A stretch of DNA of 64,000 nucleotides from Lachnospiraceae bacterium NK4A144 (GTDB lineage: Bacteria; Bacillota; Clostridia; Lachnospirales; Lachnospiraceae). Below the pieces are notes generated by a model that saw nothing but the letters and a program-made list of their open reading frames with translations, was not told the DNA's origin and made no database searches. Shown here in pieces: positions 8,573 to 16,778 of the stretch. Location: positions 310,001 to 374,000 of the forward strand of contig AUJT01000001.1 of the NCBI GenBank assembly GCA_000424365.1, in the 5' to 3' direction. Each line of letters opens with the position of its first letter. Positions within the stretch are counted from its first letter, which is position 1. The translations under genes were made by a program, and so were the position numbers.

Positions 8573-10588
8573 ATGTACTATGCAAGTTTTGGAATTCTGG
8601 CAGTAATACTTCATTTAATAATTAATAATAGAATACTTAATGGCAAAAAGAAGTGGCATTTACAGGGCTCTTATTTTCGATATGGTCAGTTTCTTAATGC
8701 AATTCTCGTTTTTTATGTATCAGATCTGTTGTGGGGGTTCATTTACGATGCAAAATTAAGGTTTTTGGCTTACGTAGATACATCTCTGTTTTTTGCTGCT
8801 ATGGCTGCTTCTGTTCTTTTATGGACAAGATTTGTCGTGGCTTATGTAGATGCGCATGGAGTCCGCGCCAATATCTTTAGCGCAGCAGGATGGCTGATCT
8901 TTGGCTTTGTGCTGGTTCATCTTGTCGTAAATATCTTCAATCCTATATTCTTTTGGTTCTCGGAAGACATGAATTATTATCCGAGAATCATCAGATATAT
9001 AATATTAGCGGCACAGGTTATCCTTTTTATTACATCATCAGTTTATTTATTCTATATTTCGAAAAATAGATCAGGCATACAGAAAAGACACTATTTTACT
9101 ATCTGTCTGTCAGGCCTTGTAATAGCGTTATTCATAATACTTCAATCTTTCAATCCCTTTGCGCCATTTTATACAATAGGATGTCTATTGGCTAACTGTC
9201 TCATTCATATTTTTATCGAGGAAGACGAAAAAAACGAACTGTACAGAATAGCGAAGGAAAGCAGCAAAGAAAAAGAGAGATACAGCCAGATAGCAAATAG
9301 TCTCGCAAGAGATTATGATGCGATTTACTATATTTCGATAGACAGCGGAAAATATTACGAACTGTCCGTTAGTGATATGTATGAATCTATGAAGGTTCCA
9401 CAAAAGGGCAGTGATTTTTATGAAGAGACGAGGGAGAATGCACGAAGATATGCGCATCCGGACGATAGAAACTTTGCAGAAAGTTTCTATTACAAAGAAG
9501 TAATGCTTGAAAAACTCAAGGGGCAGAAATCATACTCCTATCGATACAGAATCATGGTCGGAGGACACCCTAGATATTTCCAATTTATTGTAATGCTTTC
9601 CAGTGACGGCAAGCATTTCATCCTATGTGATAAAGATATAAGCGACACAATAACTGCTGAAACAGCATTTCTCGAGAAGCAGAAGACTCAGATAACATTT
9701 TCAAATATTGCAGAAAGCCTTGCTGCAAACTACGATATGCTATTCTACGTTGATATCAGAAATAACAGTTATGCAGGATATAATTCCAATAATAGTTTGG
9801 GAAAATTGAATTTAGAGCAGCTCGGTGAGGATTTCTTTGAAGACACCATGAAAAATATGGGGCATTTCATTCATCCTCAAGACCGCGAAAAGCTTGTCAT
9901 GACTCTTGATAAAGATCTATTTTTAACAACTCTCGAAGACAGAAAACAGTTGAATCTGGAATATAGTTTTCTTGTAAATGAAAAGATACAGTATATCAGG
10001 ATGTCAGTCAGAAAAATAAGTGATGGACATCATCTGATCATCTGTATCGAAAATATTGATGATGAGATCAAAAAGGAAGCCGAAATAGCCAGAGCACTGC
10101 AAACAGAAAAAGATATGGCAAGACGTGATGAGCTTACAAGAGTAAAAAACAAGCTGGCTTTTGATGAATTTGAAAAAAATATTCAGAACAGCCTTGATAA
10201 AGGTGGAGAAACGCAAGCTTTTGCCATTGTAGTATGTGACCTGAACGACTTAAAAAAGATCAATGATACGCAGGGTCATAAAGCCGGAGATGAGTACATC
10301 AAAACATCCGCAAAGCTTCTGTGCAATGTTTTCGATCACAGCCCTGTATTCCGCATAGGCGGGGATGAATTTGCTATTTTCTTAAGCGGCGAAGACTACT
10401 CAGCAAGGCATCAGCTCGTAGAAGAAATACAAAAACACTCGCTTGCAAATATAGCAAGGCACGAAGGCCCAGTAATCGCGATCGGTATGGCAGAATTCAT
10501 ACCGGAAACCGACAAGAATGTAACAGAAATCTTTGAACGCGCTGATCAATTGATGTATAAGGTGAAGAAAGAGTTGAAGAGTCTTTAA
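8573..10588 (+). CDS. Membrane diguanylate cyclase (7TM-like sensor, PAS-like regions, GGDEF)
   Basis: 671 aa from ATG 8573, chosen because GGAAAGG lies 9 bases upstream; a TTG at 8555 would extend it by six residues but lacks an RBS. The N-terminal ~215 residues contain about seven hydrophobic helices, then two similar PAS-like modules (about 245-370 and 385-500, both with a conserved S.A..YD....D.....Y layout), a short coiled coil, and a GGDEF domain. The active site is canonical: CDLNDLKKINDTQGHKAGDE and RIGGDEF at 596-600. No RxxD inhibitory site is seen at the usual position, so product inhibition through an I-site is not expected. It makes c-di-GMP from GTP, possibly feeding the pel operon in this window (inference). 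Confidence 0.9.
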   Translation: MYYASFGILAVILHLIINNRILNGKKKWHLQGSYFRYGQFLNAILVFYVSDLLWGFIYDAKLRFLAYVDTSLFFAAMAASVLLWTRFVVAYVDAHGVRANIFSAAGWLIFGFVLVHLVVNIFNPIFFWFSEDMNYYPRIIRYIILAAQVILFITSSVYLFYISKNRSGIQKRHYFTICLSGLVIALFIILQSFNPFAPFYTIGCLLANCLIHIFIEEDEKNELYRIAKESSKEKERYSQIANSLARDYDAIYYISIDSGKYYELSVSDMYESMKVPQKGSDFYEETRENARRYAHPDDRNFAESFYYKEVMLEKLKGQKSYSYRYRIMVGGHPRYFQFIVMLSSDGKHFILCDKDISDTITAETAFLEKQKTQITFSNIAESLAANYDMLFYVDIRNNSYAGYNSNNSLGKLNLEQLGEDFFEDTMKNMGHFIHPQDREKLVMTLDKDLFLTTLEDRKQLNLEYSFLVNEKIQYIRMSVRKISDGHHLIICIENIDDEIKKEAEIARALQTEKDMARRDELTRVKNKLAFDEFEKNIQNSLDKGGETQAFAIVVCDLNDLKKINDTQGHKAGDEYIKTSAKLLCNVFDHSPVFRIGGDEFAIFLSGEDYSARHQLVEEIQKHSLANIARHEGPVIAIGMAEFIPETDKNVTEIFERADQLMYKVKKELKSL

Positions 10589-10670
10589 TTGCCAGAAAAA
10601 ATAGTAAGTCAGGCGTTTTTCCTATATAATTTCATGGATGTTATTTTAGTAAATCAATAGGGAGTTTTGA

Positions 10671-11097
10671 ATGATCATGGCAGCTCAAATGAAAAAGGCA
10701 ATAATTGCAATTATGGTTATGGCATCATTTTCCATATTTAACAGACAGTTTTTCTATGCAGATGATAAATGATATAGATAAAGCTGATGTAATTGAACCA
10801 GGGGTGATTGGTAGTCCATTGTGGGGATCCATTCCGGTCGAAAGATTGTCCAGAGGAGTAAAAACACTGATCCTTATGAATAAGGATTCAAAGCATATTT
10901 TTAATGCTTCAATGTGTGGAGATAATTGTGCAAAATGGTTCTTGAAAATTTCAGAGAAAAAAGATCTGGTCATAAGACTTGGATATTTAATGGATTTTGG
11001 AAAAGAAGATTTTGAAATCGAAATTCTGAACCTTGGAAAAATAGTTCATAATGGACTAGAACTTGCTGAAGCAGTATTGAATAATCATTTAATATAA
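10671..11097 (+). pseudogene. Chimeric remnant: signal peptide joined out of frame to DUF4869-like protein
   Basis: ATG 10671 begins a typical export signal (MKKAIIAIMVMASFSIF) that stops at 10772. Overlapping it in another frame, 10705-11097 reads LTDSFSMQMINDIDKADVIEP, then SPLWGSIPVERLSRGVKTLILM and HIFNASMCGDNCAKW, which I recognise as the body of DUF4869 proteins; their normal N-terminal ~30 residues are missing. The only start in that frame is a TTG without an RBS. The simplest reading is a deletion joining the 5' end of a secreted-protein gene to the middle of a DUF4869 gene, with loss of function. DUF4869 has no known role; the family name is from memory. Confidence 0.6.
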
Positions 11098-11221
11098 AAG
11101 TACTTGTACATAAATACTCTTTCACGATGACGATATAAATTGAAAAAGACTGATTTTATAATACGTTAAGTGATTGAGTTACATACAAGAATAAAATCCT
11201 CAAAAATTGATTCAAGAATAT

Positions 11222-11262
11222 GCCCGTTGTTGTCTATGAAAGTGGATAGCAACGGGCTTTTT
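11222..11262 (+). terminator. Strong intrinsic terminator
   Basis: GCCCGTTGTTGTCTA pairs with TGGATAGCAACGGGC (one mismatch) around a 6-base loop, followed by TTTTT. Besides this and the inverted repeat at 11371-11387, the stretch 11098-11411 has no gene. Confidence 0.85.
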
Positions 11263-11370
11263 GTCGGCTATTTTTCAGTTAAAAGTGCGACGATATATAT
11301 TTAGATGGTCTTGGCATTTTTTATATGCAGTATGGATAGTTGGATGATAAGAAGCGTTAGTCTTCGTGTC

Positions 11371-11387
11371 CGTATACAACGTATACG
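11371..11387. promoter_or_regulatory. Perfect inverted repeat, candidate operator of the Gly-zipper/TerB cassette
   Basis: CGTATAC-aac-GTATACG, 7-bp arms and 3-base centre, placed 24 bases before the chosen start of the first cassette gene. The position suits a repressor site, but the regulator is unknown. Confidence 0.45.
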
Positions 11388-11411
11388 ATGATCATAGGTG
11401 GTGATATAGAT

Positions 11412-12971
11412 ATGGACGAAAAGAAGAAAAAGCAACGTGACAAAGATTTGTTAAATGCAGGTATCGCCGGAGCGGCATATGAAACAGTTCAGAGATTTGG
11501 ATCAGCAGCGAAACAACATTATGTTGCATATACCGGTAAGGACAATGAAACTGGAAAAAATCTTGTTAAAGGTCTAAAGCAAATATCAGAAGAGAAAGTT
11601 AATCCTAATTATGAGTTTCAGAACATACATCAACAAGCAGGTTTCTCTGCTGAAGTAAAAGATGTTGCACGTTCAAATGCCGAAAAGATCATAAATGGTG
11701 ATTCTACTAGAAAAATAAGAACGGACGATCTTGGAAGGGTAAATGATCCTCTGTTTGATACAGTAACAGTAGATGCAAATGGAAATGTTATAGCGGGCTC
11801 AGGAGCTCAAATGAAGTTTTTGGGTGCTTCAGAGAAAGATCCAACCGGTAAGGGAAATGCATCACGAGCTCTTGAAAAGCTTCAGTCAAAAAAGTTTCAA
11901 AAGTATTTAGATGCTGATTCAAAGATAGATGTTCCTAAAAACCAATATGATGAAATTATTCAAGAAGCCAATACAAAAATAAAAAATTTAACTAAACAGC
12001 TGGAGAATCAAAAAGCAACGGAAAATACAGAGCAGGTTACTAAGCTTCAAGAGCAAATCGATAAACTTGAAAAAATAAAAAGAAATTTGAGACAGAGTAC
12101 ATTATCAAGTGATGAAGCAGTTTTTGCAAGGCAACATCCTGGACTATCTACAGCTATTGATGTTACAAAAATTTCACATAGGGCTGGTGTTGAAACAGCT
12201 AAAACATCAGCAATTATTGGAGGAAGTGTTTCTATTGTTAGGAATCTAGTCGCTGTATGTAAGGGTGATGTAGAACCGGAAGATGCCGTTAAGTATGTAG
12301 CCAAAGATACAGCAACGACGGCTGCAGTAGGATACGGTACCGGCTTTGCAGGATCAGCCTTAAAAGGTGCTATGCAGAATTCCGGATCTGAATATATTCA
12401 AGTTCTTTCTAAAACCAATGTTGCTGGAACTTTGGTTGCTGTTACTGTTTCGGCAACAAAAACGCTTATCCGCTATTTTAATGGTGAAATAGACGGAGTA
12501 GAGTGTCTAGAAACTTTAGGAGAGCAAGGAACAGGAATGATTTCATCTGCAATGTTTGCTGCAATTGGACAAGTTGCAATTCCTATTCCTGTAGTTGGAG
12601 GTTTGATAGGAGGCATGGTCGGATATGCATTGTCTTCTGCAACATATGGTGTTTTGATAGATTCCCTTAAAGAAGCGAAGCTTGCAAGAGAAGAACGCGA
12701 GCAGATTGAAAAAATATGCGAAGAGCATATAAAAATGATCCGCGAATACAGAGCTGAAATTGAAAAGATAATTAACAAATATCTTATCGATTCGATGGAT
12801 GTTTTCCGAGATTCTTTCGTAGGAATAAAGAACGCTCTTGCAATAGGTGATGTAGACTGGTTTATAGAAAGTGCAAATGCTATTACAGAGAATTTTGGTG
12901 GACAAACATCTTTTTCAAGTATGGATGATTTTAATGAGAAAATGCTGTCAGGAAATACTTTTACAATTTAG
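11412..12971 (+). CDS. Large Gly-zipper protein, first gene of a three-gene cassette, function unknown
   Basis: 519 aa from ATG 11412, chosen because AGGTGG lies 10 bases upstream; an ATG at 11388 would add eight residues but overlaps the palindrome. Layout: Lys-rich N-terminus; a soluble segment (about 60-150) with RTDDLGRVNDPLFDTVTV and a Q-M-K-F that loosely recalls the D...QxK spacing of PD-(D/E)XK nucleases (weak inference); a coiled coil (about 180-220); two Ala/Gly-rich hydrophobic stretches (about 265-345 and 375-425, IPIPVVGGLIGGMVGYALSS) that could insert in a membrane; and a charged C-terminal coiled coil. I do not recognise a named family. Eleven bases separate it from the TerB-like gene, so they are co-transcribed. 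Confidence 0.75.
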   Translation: MDEKKKKQRDKDLLNAGIAGAAYETVQRFGSAAKQHYVAYTGKDNETGKNLVKGLKQISEEKVNPNYEFQNIHQQAGFSAEVKDVARSNAEKIINGDSTRKIRTDDLGRVNDPLFDTVTVDANGNVIAGSGAQMKFLGASEKDPTGKGNASRALEKLQSKKFQKYLDADSKIDVPKNQYDEIIQEANTKIKNLTKQLENQKATENTEQVTKLQEQIDKLEKIKRNLRQSTLSSDEAVFARQHPGLSTAIDVTKISHRAGVETAKTSAIIGGSVSIVRNLVAVCKGDVEPEDAVKYVAKDTATTAAVGYGTGFAGSALKGAMQNSGSEYIQVLSKTNVAGTLVAVTVSATKTLIRYFNGEIDGVECLETLGEQGTGMISSAMFAAIGQVAIPIPVVGGLIGGMVGYALSSATYGVLIDSLKEAKLAREEREQIEKICEEHIKMIREYRAEIEKIINKYLIDSMDVFRDSFVGIKNALAIGDVDWFIESANAITENFGGQTSFSSMDDFNEKMLSGNTFTI

Positions 12972-12982
12972 GAGGTGGGCGG

Positions 12983-13537
12983 ATGTTTGGAACAGGTCAA
13001 AAAGAAGAAGCGATGCTGTATTATCTCTATATGATGTCGGATGGAGAGGTTTCATATAGCGAGGAAAAGCTTTTTGCTGAAATATGCAAGGGAATGAATA
13101 TGAATGAGGAGGATAAACAGGATGCTATAGACAAGTGCAGAGAAATAGCACCAAATCCTAAATCCGCTTTTAATGTAATTATGAACGAAAAACTTGATGA
13201 TCAAGTAGAGAAAGACTGGTTTGGATTAAAAAATCCGTCAACACTTGCCAGAATCATTTGGAATCTTGTCAATCTAGGGTATGCGGATACTAATTACTCT
13301 GAAGAAGAAAAGGAAATAGTTAATCATCTTATCAATAAATGGGAGATCAGACCGGAAATATACCACGAAATGGTGGATACAGCGGATACAATACTTGCTT
13401 TGATAAGGCAAAAAGAGTGGATTGCCTCAACTTTTGATAAAGGCAGTTTAAGAGATGAAAAAGAAAGAAGGATAGATTCAGAGATTAGTATGATGCTCTC
13501 AGATATAAAGATTACAATAGACGAGTTGACAATGTGA
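12983..13537 (+). CDS. TerB-like domain protein, second gene of cassette
   Basis: 184 aa, all-helical and acidic. The N-terminal part (AMLYYLYMMSDGEVSYSEEKLFAEICKGM) has the form of a TerB/DjlA-N domain: a helix, then a D-G-x-(V)-(S) turn and an E-rich helix, and a similar motif recurs around LVNLGYADTNYSEEEKEIV. TerB-like domains occur in tellurite-resistance and phage-defence type operons, often at membranes. Strong RBS (aggaggtgggcgg). It lies between two Gly-zipper genes with gaps of 11 and 16 bases, which suggests that the three products form one complex. Confidence 0.75.
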   Translation: MFGTGQKEEAMLYYLYMMSDGEVSYSEEKLFAEICKGMNMNEEDKQDAIDKCREIAPNPKSAFNVIMNEKLDDQVEKDWFGLKNPSTLARIIWNLVNLGYADTNYSEEEKEIVNHLINKWEIRPEIYHEMVDTADTILALIRQKEWIASTFDKGSLRDEKERRIDSEISMMLSDIKITIDELTM

Positions 13538-13553
13538 TTAAGGGGGATTTGAT

Positions 13554-14558
13554 ATGCCTATACCTTTATTGTTTATTGGAGCTGCTGTTGCAACAGGTGT
13601 TTTTGGGGTTGGAAAATCAATAAAAGCCAGCGTAGATCAAAAAGAAGCAAATGATACAAATGAACGTGCTGATAATATCGTAAAATATGCCGCTAACAAA
13701 ATAGATTCGTGTAGAAAAAACTGTGGAACAGCTATAGATAATCTCGGCACATGCAAAATCAATATTCTGGATAATAGCATCAAGCCATTTATTGCTGAAT
13801 TTGAAAAATTAAATCATGTCGAATTGACAGCATCTAAGGGGCTGAACGAACTTCAGAAGATGGTTTTGGATAAGAAGAATTTTACTGAACTAAAAGAACT
13901 TCAGTCTATGGCAACATCGATGGTGGGGGGGATTGCATCAGGTGCTATGGCTGGAGCCATAACGGCTTTTGGTGCTTATGGAGCTGCAGGAGCGCTTGCG
14001 ACAGCATCTACGGGGACTGCTATAGCGTCATTAAGTGGTGCAGCAGCAACAAATGCAACACTTGCTTTTTTTGGTGGTGGATCTCTAGCTGCAGGTGGTT
14101 TGGGAATGGCAGGAGGAACGGCAGTTTTGGGAGGACTTGTTGCCGGACCGGCATTAGCTGTACTAGGCATTGTAGTGGGAGCGAAAGCATCTGCCAATAA
14201 AGACAAAGCATATTCAAATCTTGCAAAAGCGAAAGAGTTTAAAGAGGAGATGGATGCTGCATCATCATTGTGTATAGCAATTAGAAAAAGAGCAAACATG
14301 TTTAACCGATTCCTTCTTTCATTAAATTCTGTATTTGAACCATTGATTTATGAAATGGGTGAGATTATCAAAAAGAATGGAACGGACTTCAGAAAGTTTA
14401 GTGATAATGAAAAAAAGACAGTAGCAGAGGCTATGGCCATGGCGGGGGCAATTAAATCAATATTGGATACTCCGATATTGGATGATGATGGAAATCTTAC
14501 TCAAGAATCTGAAATGATTGTTGAAGCAACTAAAGCAAAGTTGGAAAGTTCAACATAA
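13554..14558 (+). CDS. Gly/Ala-zipper membrane protein, third gene of cassette
   Basis: 334 aa. The N-terminus is hydrophobic (PIPLLFIGAAVATGVFGVGK) and followed by a long amphipathic/coiled-coil region (about 30-120). A very Gly/Ala-rich stretch (about 122-225; GGSLAAGGLGMAGGTAVLGG) contains tandem GxxxG zippers, as in pore-forming or membrane-remodelling proteins. The C-terminal ~110 residues are helical. There is no homologue I can name. RBS aggggg precedes the ATG. The pairing with the 519-aa gene, which has the same kind of zipper, is notable. Confidence 0.75.
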   Translation: MPIPLLFIGAAVATGVFGVGKSIKASVDQKEANDTNERADNIVKYAANKIDSCRKNCGTAIDNLGTCKINILDNSIKPFIAEFEKLNHVELTASKGLNELQKMVLDKKNFTELKELQSMATSMVGGIASGAMAGAITAFGAYGAAGALATASTGTAIASLSGAAATNATLAFFGGGSLAAGGLGMAGGTAVLGGLVAGPALAVLGIVVGAKASANKDKAYSNLAKAKEFKEEMDAASSLCIAIRKRANMFNRFLLSLNSVFEPLIYEMGEIIKKNGTDFRKFSDNEKKTVAEAMAMAGAIKSILDTPILDDDGNLTQESEMIVEATKAKLESST

Positions 14559-14585
14559 GGTATCGAAATAAGTCCTTTTCATTTG

Positions 14586-14614
14586 CTGACAGTTTTTTTC
14601 CGGAATAGTATAAT
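14586..14614 (+). promoter_or_regulatory. Sigma-A-type promoter of AAA-ATPase pseudogene
   Basis: CTGACA, 17-base spacer, TATAAT. A short inverted sequence (AATTG...CAATT) follows. It sits 75 bases before the ATG at 14689. Confidence 0.6.
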
Positions 14615-14688
14615 TGTTTTAACTATTTAGCACAATTCGAAGCATTATCTACCTAAGACTGTGAGAAAATGACGAGGAACCCAGATAT

Positions 14689-16358
14689 ATGGACTTTAAG
14701 GTTGGAGTTGGCAAATCTGATTTCAGAGATATGAGAGAATCCGGCGATTATTATGTTGATAAGACTGAAATTCTATATGAGTTAGTACATGATACAGATA
14801 ATGCAGTCAGCGTATTTACCAGACCAAGACGCTTTGGAAAAACTCTGATGATGAGTATGATGGAGAATTTCTTTAACATAAGGAAAGATAGTAACGAAAT
14901 CTTCGCAGGTCTTGATATCACTGATCATAAGGAATTCTGCAATACGTGGATGAACAAATATCCTGTCCTTTTTGTTTCATTTAAGGATGCTGAAGCTGAC
15001 AATTTTGAAGATGCATACAGCATGCTGAAAACACAGATTGCTGAATTATGTAAAAACATAGATGACATCTCAGAACATAAAGCGATAAATGATGCCGACC
15101 GACAGATTTTCCAGCGACTGATGGAAAACGATGCAAATAAAACGGAGATAAAATTTTCGTTAAAAACATTGATGCGTATAATGCATTCGGTGTATGAAAA
15201 AAAGTCGTGCTTCTTATTGATGAGTATGATGTTCCGTTGGCAAAGGCGAGCGAGAAAGATACGTCAGAAAACGGTTATTATGGGAAAATGCTGGACGTGA
15301 TCAAGGGGATTATGAGCACAGCACTTAAGGATAACGAATTTCTTCAGTTTGCTGTGATCACAGGCTGTCTTCGTATAGCAAAAGAAAGCATTTTTACAGG
15401 CACAAATAATTTTGCATCGTATTCTGTTCTCGATGATGGATTTTCCAAGTATTTCGGTTTCATGGAAAATGATGTAAATACCATTCTTTCCGCAGCAGGA
15501 AGAACGGACAGAAAAGATGTTGTCAAACAGTGGTACGACGGATATTTGTTCGGAAAAAATCACCTCTATTGTCCGTGGGATGTGATCAACTATCTTTCTG
15601 AGTTAAAGAAGGATACGGATCTTGCACCCAAGAATTACTGGAAAAATACAAGTCACAATGGCATTCTTCTCACTTTTGTAAAAAGAACAGATTTCGATGT
15701 TTCCGATAAGTTTGAGACTCTGCTTAATGGTGGAAGCGTATCAGCGACCATAACAGATCAGCTTACATATGACACGCTTCATTCCTCTGAGGACAATCTG
15801 TGGAGTGTCCTCCTCATGACAGGGTATATAACGAAAGCTGAAACAGATGAGAATAGCAGTGCAGTGAACTTGAAGATTCCGAACAAGGAGATATCATCAA
15901 TATTCCAGGATACTGTTGTTCAATTTTTTGAAGAAACCGCAGATACAGAAACTATTTCGGCTCTGATAAATGCATTCTGGCAGAGTGATGAGACAGTTGC
16001 AACTAAGCTCATATCAGATCTTTTATGGAATACTATCAGCTTTAATGATTATCACGAAGACTACTATCATGCATTTTTGACCGGGATATTTGTTGGTCGC
16101 GGCTACAATGTCGAATCCAATAAGGAAAAAGGCCTTGGCAGACCCGATATCTACCTTAAAGACAAAAAGAACCGAAGAGCGCTCATAATAGAAGCTAAGA
16201 AATCTGAGACCGAAGCTGATCTTGAAAAAGACTGTGACAAGGCTATTAAGCAGATTACAGAAAAGAAATATGCAGAGGGTTTATACGGATACGAACAGGT
16301 TCTTTGCTATGGAGTAGCTTTTTACCAAAAGCAGGCTGTGGTGAAGAAGATGAAGTGA
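14689..16358 (+). pseudogene. AAA-ATPase-like / PD-(D/E)XK nuclease-superfamily gene, frameshifted
   Basis: Two overlapping frames (14689-15300 and 15207-16358) together give a full ~556-aa protein of the PF09820-type family, like the intact 583-aa gene at 56372. Part one has VGKSDFRDM...YYVDKTEIL and the ATPase motif FTRPRRFGKT. Part two has the Walker B-like LLIDEYDVPLAKA, and a C-terminal nuclease core with GRPDIYL and LIIEAKK. The break is a run of seven A at 15197-15203: one more A would restore EKKVVLLIDEYDVP. It could be a true pseudogene, a sequencing error in a homopolymer, or a slippage site. Such proteins are common and of unknown function, possibly in host defence or mobile-element biology. 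Confidence 0.85.
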
Positions 16359-16386
16359 GAGTTAAAGTTAAATGGAGGTTGCTCAA

Positions 16387-16569
16387 ATGTGCAATTTAAG
16401 TGATCTTATTGCTGAAGATAGACTTGCTAAACAGAGAGAAGAGATTGTTGCTGAAAAAGACGCCGAATACAAGGTGATAATTGCTGAAAAGGACAATACT
16501 ATTGCCGCTAAAGATGCTTTAATAGCACAGCTTCAGGCACAGCTTGCGGCAAAGAATGATGCGAAATAA
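16387..16569 (+). CDS. Short coiled-coil protein
   Basis: 60 aa from ATG 16387, chosen because GGAGG lies 8 bases upstream; an ATG at 16372 overlaps that RBS. The sequence is almost entirely one charged heptad-like helix with repeats of AEKD and AAKDALIAQLQAQ. Lies 28 bases after the ATPase-like pseudogene and probably belongs to its transcript. Similar short tails occur as the C-terminus of transposase/nuclease-like (Rpn) proteins, so it may be a fragment. Function unknown. Confidence 0.5.
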   Translation: MCNLSDLIAEDRLAKQREEIVAEKDAEYKVIIAEKDNTIAAKDALIAQLQAQLAAKNDAK

Positions 16570-16595
16570 TTCTGTTTTTACAATAAAAGATAAAC

Positions 16596-16631
16596 AAACC
16601 GCAAGCTACAAACGCTGTTAGCTTGGTTTTT
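16596..16631 (+). terminator. Intrinsic terminator
   Basis: AAACC-gc-AAGCTA pairs with TAGCTT-GGTTT, T-run included, after the coiled-coil gene. Confidence 0.75.
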
Positions 16632-16639
16632 AGAATTCC

Positions 16640-16697
16640 AAAAAATCTGTGATATACTGCTCGTACAAGACGGTGAGTAAGGTATCACAGATTTTTT
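16640..16697. repeat. Perfect 15-bp inverted repeat with 28-base loop
   Basis: AAAAAATCTGTGATA at 16640-16654 is exactly repeated in inverse at 16683-16697. Located between a plus-strand terminator and the 3' end of the minus-strand glycosyltransferase gene, it can act as that gene's terminator, but the loop is unusually long. Confidence 0.7.
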
Positions 16698-16778
16698 GTC
16701 GTTTTGAGAAAACTGCATTTTGTATAATCCAAGGCATCAAATCCGAAAAGGATCAAAGCAATAAAGTTTGATAAAATC

